Below the pieces are notes generated by a model. The model was not told the origin of the DNA. It saw nothing but the letters and a program-made list of their open reading frames with translations, and made no database searches. Shown here in pieces: positions 58,045-64,000 of a stretch of 64,000 nucleotides of DNA (position 1 is the first letter of the stretch; the number at the start of each line of letters is the position of its first letter). The stretch is from JAWLHU01 sp049324875 (GTDB lineage: Bacteria; Bacillota; Sulfobacillia; Symbiobacteriales; Symbiobacteriaceae). The position numbers and the translations under genes are program-made. The stretch lies in contig JBMONC010000053.1 in NCBI GenBank assembly GCA_049324875.1, positions 124,001 to 188,000 of the forward strand, in the 5' to 3' direction.

Positions 58045-60909
58045 CTAGTCGGTCCCCGAGGCGGCCTCCAGCGGGGCGAGGCCCCCCTTTCGGTCCAGGT
58101 GCCGCTTCAGGAAGATGCCGGTATAGCTCTTCGGGTTCTCGCAGATCGCCTCCGGCTTGCCCTCGGCGATGATCTCGCCGCCCCGGTCGCCGCCCTCGGG
58201 CCCGAGGTCGATGATCCAGTCGGCCTGCTTGATCACATCCAGGTTGTGCTCGATCACCAGGACGGTGTCGCCGTTCTCCACCAACCGCTGGAGCACCTCC
58301 AGCAGCTTGTGCACATCGGCCATGTGCAGGCCGGTGGTCGGCTCGTCCAGGATGTAGATCGTCTTGCCGCTGGAGCGCCGGGAGAGCTCGGTGGCCAGCT
58401 TCACCCGCTGCGCCTCGCCGCCGGAGAGGGTGGTGGCGGGCTGGCCCAGCTTGATGTAGCCAAGGCCCACGTCCTGCAGGGTCTGCATCTTCCGGTAGAT
58501 CCGGGGGATCGGGCGGAAGAACTCCACCGCCTCGTCCACCGTCATGTCGAGGATCTGGGCGATGTTCTTGCCCTTGTAGTGGACCTCCAGGGTCTCCCGG
58601 TTGTACCGGGCGCCCTTGCAGACCTCGCAGGGCACGTAGACGTCGGGCAGGAAGTGCATCTCGATCTTGATGATCCCGTCGCCCTTGCAGGCCTCGCAGC
58701 GGCCTCCCCGCACGTTGAAGGAGAAGCGGCCCTGCTTGTAGCCCCGCATCTTCGCCTCGGGGGTCTGGGCCATCAGGTCGCGGATCAGGTCGAAGACGCC
58801 GGTGTAGGTGGCCGGGTTGGAGCGGGGCGTCCGCCCGATGGGGGACTGGTCGATGTCGATCACCTTCTCCAGGTGCTCCAGCCCCGCAATGGAATCGTGC
58901 TCGCCCGGCCGCTGCCGCGCCTTGCTCAGCTCCACCGCCAGCCGCTTGTAGAGGATCTCGTTGATCAGGGTCGACTTGCCCGACCCCGAGACCCCGGTGA
59001 CGCAGGTAAAGGTGCCGAGGGGCACCCGGAGGGTGACGTTCTTCAGGTTGTGCTCCCGGGCGCCGGTCACGGTCAGCCATTTGCCGTTGGGCTCCCGCCG
59101 CTTCACGGGGACCGGGATCTGCCTGCGCCCGCTCAGGTAAGCGCCGGTGACCGAGCGCTCGCTCTTCAGGATCACGTCCAGCGGGCCGCTGGCCACGATC
59201 TCACCGCCGCCCTCACCCGCCGCCGGCCCGATGTCGACGATCCAGTCGGCGGCGAACATGGTGTCCTCGTCGTGCTCGACCACGATCAGGGTGTTGCCGA
59301 GGTCCCGCAGCCGCTTCAGCGTGTTGATCAGCCGCTCGTTATCCCGCTGGTGCAGACCGATGGAGGGCTCGTCCAGGATGTAGAGCACGCCCACCAGGTG
59401 GGAGCCGATCTGGGTCGCCAGCCGGATCCGCTGTGCCTCGCCGCCCGACAGGGTGCCGGCGGCCCGGCTCAGGGTCAGGTAGTCGAGGCCGACGTTGATC
59501 AGGAAGCCCAGCCGCTCGTTGACCTCCTTCAGGATCTGCCGCCCGATCGCCTGCTCCCGGGCGCTCAGTTCGAGGTTGGTCAGGAACTCACGGGCATGCT
59601 TCACATCCATGGCGGTCAGCTCGGCGATGGAGAGCCCGCCCACCTTGACCGCCAGGGACTCGGGCTTCAGCCGGGCCCCACCGCAGGCCGGGCACGGCTT
59701 GGTGGTCATGAACTCCTCGATCTGCTGGCGGATGTAGTCGCTGGAGGTCTCCTTGTAGGCCCGCTCCAGGTGCTTCACGGCGCCCTCGTAGACCACCTCG
59801 TACCACTTGGTCTGACCGTACATGTTCTCGTACTTGAACCGGACCTTGCCGTCGGGGTAGCCGAAGAGGAGGATGTCGACGAACTTCGGATCCTGCTCAT
59901 CCAGCGGCAGGTTCCGCTTGATCCCCAGCTGGTCGCAGAGCGCCTCCACCATGTTGAGGAAGTACTGCTGGGTGGAGTTGGCCCAGGGCACCAGGGCGCC
60001 GTCATCGATCGACTTCTTCGTGTCGATGATCATGTCGGGGTCGATCTCGGTGTTGTGGCCCAGGCCGGTGCAGGCCGGGCAGGCGCCGAAGGGGGAGTTG
60101 AAGGAGAACATGCGCGGCTGGGGCTCATCGATGGAGGTGCCGCAGTCGGGGCAGGCAAAGTTCTGGCTGAAGAGGATCTCCGCCCCGCCGACCACGTCGA
60201 CGGTGACGATGCCCCCGGTCAGTTTGGTGGCGGTCTCCAGGGAGTCGGCCAGCCGCTTCGCAATCTCCCGCTTGACCACCAGCCGGTCGATCACGACCTC
60301 GATGGTATGCTTCTTCTTCTTGTCCAGCGCCGGCGGCTCATCGGTCACGTCCATGACCTGGCCGTCGACCCGCATGCGGACATAGCCGCCCTTGCGGATA
60401 TCCTCAAAGACCCTCTCGTGCTCGCCCTTCCGCCCGCGGACCAGCGGGGCCAGAATCTGAATCCGGGTGCCGTCCTCCATCTGGAGGATGGTGTCCACCA
60501 TCTGCTCGATGGTCTGCTGGGAGATGGGCTTGCCGCAGGTCGGGCAGTGGGGCCGCCCGATGCGGGCGAAGAGCAGGCGGAGGTAGTCATAGATCTCGGT
60601 CACGGTCCCCACGGTGGAGCGCGGGTTCCGGGAGGTGGTCTTCTGGTCGATGGAGATCGCCGGGGAGAGGCCCTCAATGTAGTCCACGTCGGGCTTATCC
60701 ATCTGCCCCAGGAACTGCCGGGCATAGGCGGAGAGCGACTCCACATAGCGCCGCTGCCCCTCGGCATAAATAGTTTCAAACGCCAGGGAGGACTTGCCCG
60801 ACCCCGAGACGCCCGTAAAGACCACCAGTTTGTCACGCGGGATCTCCAGGTCGATGTTCTTGAGGTTGTGCTCCCGGGCGCCCTTCACGATGAGTCGATC
60901 CTTGGCCAT
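58045..60909 (-). CDS. uvrA: Excinuclease ABC subunit A
   Basis: 954 residues from ATG at 60909 (GGGGGG 8 nt upstream). Two ABC ATPase modules with Walker A GVSGSGKSSLAFET and GVSGSGKSTLINEI, signatures LSGGEAQRIRLA and LSGGEAQRVKLA, Walker B ILDEPSIGLH and ILDEPTTGLH, and zinc-binding cysteines (CPTCGKP, CPDCG, CPACTG, CPACGG, CEACKGDG, CEVCKG). Damage recognition subunit of nucleotide excision repair. Promoter overlaps a LexA box, so it should be SOS-induced. Confidence 0.98.
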   Translation of the reverse strand: MAKDRLIVKGAREHNLKNIDLEIPRDKLVVFTGVSGSGKSSLAFETIYAEGQRRYVESLSAYARQFLGQMDKPDVDYIEGLSPAISIDQKTTSRNPRSTVGTVTEIYDYLRLLFARIGRPHCPTCGKPISQQTIEQMVDTILQMEDGTRIQILAPLVRGRKGEHERVFEDIRKGGYVRMRVDGQVMDVTDEPPALDKKKKHTIEVVIDRLVVKREIAKRLADSLETATKLTGGIVTVDVVGGAEILFSQNFACPDCGTSIDEPQPRMFSFNSPFGACPACTGLGHNTEIDPDMIIDTKKSIDDGALVPWANSTQQYFLNMVEALCDQLGIKRNLPLDEQDPKFVDILLFGYPDGKVRFKYENMYGQTKWYEVVYEGAVKHLERAYKETSSDYIRQQIEEFMTTKPCPACGGARLKPESLAVKVGGLSIAELTAMDVKHAREFLTNLELSAREQAIGRQILKEVNERLGFLINVGLDYLTLSRAAGTLSGGEAQRIRLATQIGSHLVGVLYILDEPSIGLHQRDNERLINTLKRLRDLGNTLIVVEHDEDTMFAADWIVDIGPAAGEGGGEIVASGPLDVILKSERSVTGAYLSGRRQIPVPVKRREPNGKWLTVTGAREHNLKNVTLRVPLGTFTCVTGVSGSGKSTLINEILYKRLAVELSKARQRPGEHDSIAGLEHLEKVIDIDQSPIGRTPRSNPATYTGVFDLIRDLMAQTPEAKMRGYKQGRFSFNVRGGRCEACKGDGIIKIEMHFLPDVYVPCEVCKGARYNRETLEVHYKGKNIAQILDMTVDEAVEFFRPIPRIYRKMQTLQDVGLGYIKLGQPATTLSGGEAQRVKLATELSRRSSGKTIYILDEPTTGLHMADVHKLLEVLQRLVENGDTVLVIEHNLDVIKQADWIIDLGPEGGDRGGEIIAEGKPEAICENPKSYTGIFLKRHLDRKGGLAPLEAASGTD

Positions 60910-60979
60910 AGTCGATGCCCCCCACTGGAATCTCATCGCGCAATGATACCATACTCGCTCTCAAAAGCGAGCCGTGCAA

Positions 60980-61008
60980 ATGATACCATAGCGAACACTT
61001 GTTTGCAA
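60980..61008 (-). promoter_or_regulatory. uvrA promoter
   Basis: TTGCAA (61008-61003), a 17-nt spacer and TATCAT (60985-60980) with extended TGG. A LexA box sits across the -35 and the spacer. A second copy of ATGGTATCAT lies downstream at 60943-60952, and a CTCGCT/AGCGAG hairpin is in between. Confidence 0.65.
60992..61005. promoter_or_regulatory. LexA (SOS) box
   Basis: CGAAC-ACTT-GTTTG matches the Gram-positive DinR/LexA consensus CGAAC-N4-GTTCG/GTTYG, located within the uvrA promoter where LexA would block RNA polymerase. Confidence 0.75.
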
Positions 61009-61034
61009 CCGAACAACAGCGGGCCGCTTTGTGA

Positions 61035-61040
61035 TATAAT
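61035..61040 (+). promoter_or_regulatory. -10 element for the MFS gene
   Basis: TATAAT preceded by TGTGA, about 87 nt before the MFS start codon; no clear -35. Confidence 0.45.
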
Positions 61041-61126
61041 AGATAAGGTACGTTTGCGCGCGCCCTTTGGACGGCCCTGCACCGTCCCACGATACTTGTA
61101 CGTCTAAACTCCAGGAGCCCTTTCGT

Positions 61127-62338
61127 ATGCCCTTATTGCACGACCTTTTCCACCAGTTCCGCGGCCTGCCGAGATCCATCAAGCTCTTTTATGTGAGCGA
61201 TCTCTTCTTCGCCTTTGGACAGGCGATCTTCCTGACGCTGTTCAACCTGCACCTGCTGAAGGTCGGGTACGACGCATCCCATATCGGCACCCTGCAGTGG
61301 CTCTCCGGCCTGCTGATGGCGGCGGCGGCGGTGCCCATCGGGGTGATAGCGGACCGATTCGGCCGCCGTGGCCTCTATATCGCAGGCTCCATCCTCTACG
61401 GCATCCCCTATGCGGTCATGCCGCTCCTGACCGACTTCCGGCTGCTGCTCACCGCCTACGCGATCCACAGCCTCGGCATGGTGCTGATGATGGTCAACGA
61501 GGGGCCGCTGCTGGCGGGTGAGGTTGGCACAGAGAAGCGGGCCTCCGTCTTCTCTTTCATGATGATCAACTTCTTCCTCTGGAATACCATCGGCATTCAA
61601 GTCGCCGGTCTCCTCGTCCGCTGGCTGCCGGCCGGGCAGCTGAGCGAGTACGTCTGGCCGCTGGCGCTGGCCGGGTTCTGTGGGGTCGCTGCCGGTCTGA
61701 TGCGGGCGTTTCTGCCGTTCAAGCCGTACAAGCCGGCCCGCCAGGGGTTCCGCCTGCTCCCGAGCCGCACGGCGCTGCTGCTGGCGGGGGTCAGCCTGCT
61801 CTCCGGTAGTTTTTCCGCGCTCCTGCAGAACTTCGCCAACGTGGTGTTGGCTGAGCGGTTCGCCTTCGGGGCAGAGGCGGTGGCCACCGTCCTGACCGTC
61901 GCCGGGGTGCTGGGGTGGGTCGCATCGCTCTTCGTCCCCTGGCTGAGCGGCCGGCTGGGGGACTTGCGGGGCTACGTGCTGGTGGTGGCGCTGCAGGCGG
62001 TGGTCCTGCTCTACCTGGGGCTGGCGGAGAGCCCGGGGGCTTACGTGCCCGGCTTCTGGCTGCGGACGGCGCTCACCAACATGCAGATGCCGCTCTTTGC
62101 CGCCTTTGCCATGGGCGTGACGGCGGAGTCCGAGCGCGCCACGGCCAACAGCTACGCCATGGTCGGGCGCAACGTGGGCACCGCCTTCGCCTCGCACCTG
62201 TTCGGCACCAGCCTCGCAGCGGGCAGCTACCTGCTCCCGTTCGCTCTGGCGAGCCTCCTGGCCCTGGGTGCAGCGGGGGCGACCCTGGCCGCCTTCCGGG
62301 AGAGCCCTTCCGCAAGGCGGACTGATCTGCAGATTTGA
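61127..62338 (+). CDS. Major facilitator superfamily transporter
   Basis: 403 residues from ATG at 61127 (CAGGAG 9 nt upstream). Twelve predicted membrane helices in two halves, with the MFS loop motif GVIADRFGRRGLYIAGSILY between helices 2 and 3 and SGRLGDLRGY in the second half. Drug/metabolite exporter by appearance; substrate unknown. Divergent from uvrA, sharing its regulatory region. Confidence 0.93.
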   Translation: MPLLHDLFHQFRGLPRSIKLFYVSDLFFAFGQAIFLTLFNLHLLKVGYDASHIGTLQWLSGLLMAAAAVPIGVIADRFGRRGLYIAGSILYGIPYAVMPLLTDFRLLLTAYAIHSLGMVLMMVNEGPLLAGEVGTEKRASVFSFMMINFFLWNTIGIQVAGLLVRWLPAGQLSEYVWPLALAGFCGVAAGLMRAFLPFKPYKPARQGFRLLPSRTALLLAGVSLLSGSFSALLQNFANVVLAERFAFGAEAVATVLTVAGVLGWVASLFVPWLSGRLGDLRGYVLVVALQAVVLLYLGLAESPGAYVPGFWLRTALTNMQMPLFAAFAMGVTAESERATANSYAMVGRNVGTAFASHLFGTSLAAGSYLLPFALASLLALGAAGATLAAFRESPSARRTDLQI

Positions 62339-62371
62339 TGGTTATCCTAAAGAGAGGGGGCAGAACGAAGC

Positions 62372-62926
62372 GTGCCCCGTGGAGGTATGGATCTGACTGA
62401 CCTAATTGAAGTGATCGACAGCCGGGGGCGCACGCTGACCCCCTGCAAGCGGAAGGTGGCCGACCGCGAGGTCCGATTGGGCCGGGCGAAGTGGATTGGC
62501 CGCAGCCGCATCCGGCTCCGCTTTGACCCGTTCGCCTACCGGTACATCCGGCTGAAGGTGCTGGCAAGGGACAAGTATACCTGCTACTGGTGCGGTCAGC
62601 CCGGCTTTACCATGGACCATGTCACCCCCTGGTCCAAGGGCGGACGGACCACCATGACCAACTGCATCTGCGCCTGTGAGGAGTGCAACGGCCAGCGGGG
62701 GGACATGCCCGCCGAGGAGTTCGCCCGGCGCATGAACCGGCCGGTGCCGCTGCCGGGCGTCATCCAGAGCGGTCGCCACCTGACCGCGGGCGCTGCGGCG
62801 CTGGCGGAGGATCCGGCGGCAGAGGCGCAGGTGGCGGCGGCAGAGGAGGAGCCCCGGGTTCCCGGGCGGCTGGCCGCCCTGCTGGACCCGCATCTCCGGC
62901 CGGTCAGCCGGGGATCCCTGTTCTAA
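62372..62926 (+). CDS. HNH endonuclease
   Basis: 184 residues. The HNH/zinc core is CYWCGQPGFTMDHVTPWSKG, then TNCICACEECNGQRG, with two CxxC pairs. The GTG at 62372 is about 11 nt behind GAGGGGG; the ATG at 62387 is too close to its own GGAGG. The C-terminal part is Ala/Glu-rich. Such stand-alone HNH proteins are common in Firmicutes and have no settled role. The 33-bp gap suggests co-transcription with the MFS gene. Confidence 0.9.
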   Translation: MPRGGMDLTDLIEVIDSRGRTLTPCKRKVADREVRLGRAKWIGRSRIRLRFDPFAYRYIRLKVLARDKYTCYWCGQPGFTMDHVTPWSKGGRTTMTNCICACEECNGQRGDMPAEEFARRMNRPVPLPGVIQSGRHLTAGAAALAEDPAAEAQVAAAEEEPRVPGRLAALLDPHLRPVSRGSLF

Positions 62927-62935
62927 ATTCGCTGT

Positions 62936-62974
62936 AAAGGGGCCGACCCAGGGAGGTCGGCCCCCATTTTTTAT
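62936..62974 (+). terminator. Rho-independent terminator
   Basis: GGGGCCGACC (62939-62948) pairs with GGTCGGCCCC (62955-62964), followed by CATTTTTTAT. Confidence 0.92.
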
Positions 62975-63052
62975 GCCCCGGTAAGCGTATTCTGTCATGA
63001 TGCAATGGTTCGGATTTTCTACCCACTCCTTAGTCCCAAGGTAGTGCCTTGT

Positions 63053-63062
63053 ATGGTATCAT
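63053..63062 (+). promoter_or_regulatory. Extended -10 element before the last gene
   Basis: ATGGTATCAT, the same decamer as upstream of uvrA and cdaA, 59 nt before the GTG start. Confidence 0.5.
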
Positions 63063-63120
63063 ATACCTCGCGGATCTACGCAAAGAAGCTATGTTCCTTA
63101 AGTAAAGGAGGCGGTAATCG

Positions 63121-64000
63121 GTGAGAGTAAAATCGCGGTCTTGGCGGCGCTGGATTACGTTCCTGCTCACCCTGACCCTGCTTATCCCCACGGCGCTACC
63201 GGCTGTTGCGGAGACAGGGGACGGGACTGCACCCGCCCCGCTCATGACCTGTCTGCCGCTGAACCAGTGGGCCGAGGGGGTAGCTCTCACCTCACCGTTG
63301 GCCCAGGGAGATGTGGAGTACCACGCCACCTCCCTGCAGGTCGGCAACATCGACGGCGCCGGTCTGCCGGAGTTGACCTGGACCGGGCAGTTCAAGATTT
63401 TCCTGCCGAATGCAACCTCCGTTCGGCTTAGCATCGTCCACTACGGCCAGCCGGTGACGGTGGCCGCCTACGACAGCGCCGATAACGAGCTGCAGCGGGT
63501 CACCGCCGGGTCCCAGGAGGGAACCCCCAGCGTCGTGGAGCTATCCACCCCGGGCGGCGCCCGCAAGCTCATGCTGATTCCCGGCGAGGGGCGCTACGCC
63601 CTCAACAGCCTCTGCTACACCACGGCCACCCAGGTGGCCCGGGGTGAATCCGACCTGTATGCCACCGTGGATGCCGGGGACCGTGTCGCACCGGGAGAGT
63701 CGATCGAAGTAAAGGTTTCGGTACGGAACCTGGGCAACGCCGTGGCCCCGGGCACCCAGTCAGCCGGTGACAGCGGGTACCGGGCGGACCTGGTCCTCTC
63801 CTCCAACCTGCAGGTGCCTGTACAGCCTGGTCAGTCCTCCGTGGAGTTCAAGGAGGATATGATGCTGAAGCGGCTGGCCCCCACCTCGGATGTGGGAACA
63901 GGGGCCACGGTTGAGTACAAGACCACCGTACAGATCCCGGCAAGCACCCCGCCGGGCGCCTACTGCCTAGGGGTGGTGCTGGACTCCTATGGAGTCCTGG
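63121..64000 (+). CDS. Secreted CARDB-domain protein, 3' end outside the window
   Basis: Starts with GTG at 63121, 9 nt behind AAAGGAGG, and stays open to the window edge (293 codons seen). A signal peptide (SWRRWITFLLTLTLLIPTAL, then PAVA-ET) is followed by a beta-rich region (about 35-175) and a CARDB-like domain (about 180-293) with VAPGESIEVKVSVRNLGNAV and TVQIPASTPPGAYCLGVVLD. CARDB domains are extracellular adhesion-type beta sandwiches. The product is probably a surface protein or part of an exported enzyme; its remaining domains are not visible. Confidence 0.85.
   Translation, partial: MRVKSRSWRRWITFLLTLTLLIPTALPAVAETGDGTAPAPLMTCLPLNQWAEGVALTSPLAQGDVEYHATSLQVGNIDGAGLPELTWTGQFKIFLPNATSVRLSIVHYGQPVTVAAYDSADNELQRVTAGSQEGTPSVVELSTPGGARKLMLIPGEGRYALNSLCYTTATQVARGESDLYATVDAGDRVAPGESIEVKVSVRNLGNAVAPGTQSAGDSGYRADLVLSSNLQVPVQPGQSSVEFKEDMMLKRLAPTSDVGTGATVEYKTTVQIPASTPPGAYCLGVVLDSYGVL

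Noticed and set aside
58039..61107. Rightward open frame of 1022 codons opposite uvrA
   Set aside because: Antisense shadow of uvrA, crossing its promoter region.

Overview
The window reads as chromosomal DNA of a GC-rich, endospore-lineage Firmicute. Symbiobacterium or a close relative is the best guess, from the combination of very high GC, Bacillota-type gene clusters (cdaA-cdaR-glmM, rapZ-yvcK-whiA, Rex, a yvl-like envelope locus), a GerMN protein, a SleL-type cell wall hydrolase, and frequent GTG/TTG starts with strong GGAGG ribosome binding sites. No rRNA, tRNA, CRISPR array, insertion sequence or prophage was recognised. The sequence is a draft scaffold: a 100-base run of N at 27353-27452 interrupts a histidine kinase and is flanked by an exact 127-bp duplication.

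Layout. 1-9.5 kb: a DUF3445 gene, then a leftward cell-wall/nucleotide-second-messenger block (cdaA, cdaR, glmM, a GerMN protein, and glmS preceded by a glmS ribozyme), then rex and a polyprenyl diphosphate synthase. 9.6-13.5 kb: an M20 amidohydrolase, a large uncharacterised helical protein, and a TPR protein with a previously unlisted 43-residue secreted peptide gene directly behind it. 13.6-19.2 kb: PHP phosphoesterase, rapZ, yvcK, an unusual PTS Enzyme I-like/class II aldolase fusion, and whiA. 19.3-24.7 kb: EamA transporter, small CxxC protein, ROK glucokinase, an ECF sigma/anti-sigma/zinc-finger membrane protein operon and a CPBP protease. 24.7-35.3 kb: a signalling island with a chemoreceptor, two histidine kinases, a sigma-54 activator with two receiver domains, and a PAS-GAF-PAS-GGDEF-EAL protein preceded by a near-perfect sigma-54 promoter. 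35.3-39.3 kb: Nudix hydrolase, a PEP-synthase/rifampicin-phosphotransferase-like enzyme and a protein built of AYGKVPG repeats. 39.3-46.9 kb: a ten-gene leftward operon (DUF2089 regulator, small protein, three DUF4097 proteins, an ABC-2 transporter, a SHOCT-like protein, a YvlD-like membrane protein and a HAD phosphatase) in which five products share one short helical-hairpin motif. 47-64 kb: HAD hydrolase, thioredoxin/Lgt-like membrane fusion, nitroreductase with a leader peptide, polysaccharide deacetylase, GH18-like hydrolase, uvrC, a second ECF sigma/anti-sigma pair, a zinc ribbon/protease/periplasmic-binding fusion, uvrA with an SOS box inside its promoter, an MFS transporter, an HNH endonuclease and the start of a secreted CARDB-type protein.

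How it fits together. The first block couples c-di-AMP synthesis to glucosamine-6-phosphate/glucosamine-1-phosphate supply for peptidoglycan, with the ribozyme closing a feedback loop on GlmS. The rapZ-yvcK-whiA block is the usual carbon/cell-wall/division control cluster, here with a PTS-derived fusion inserted. The signalling island looks like a self-contained circuit in which one or two kinases feed a dual-receiver enhancer-binding protein that switches on a c-di-GMP turnover enzyme. The yvl-like operon looks like an envelope-stress or membrane-organisation module. The best candidates for undescribed biology are the TPR/secreted peptide pair, the Enzyme I-like/aldolase fusion, the zinc ribbon/protease/binding-protein fusion, and the expanded SHOCT/DUF4097 operon. 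All functional statements are from reading motifs; no database search was run.
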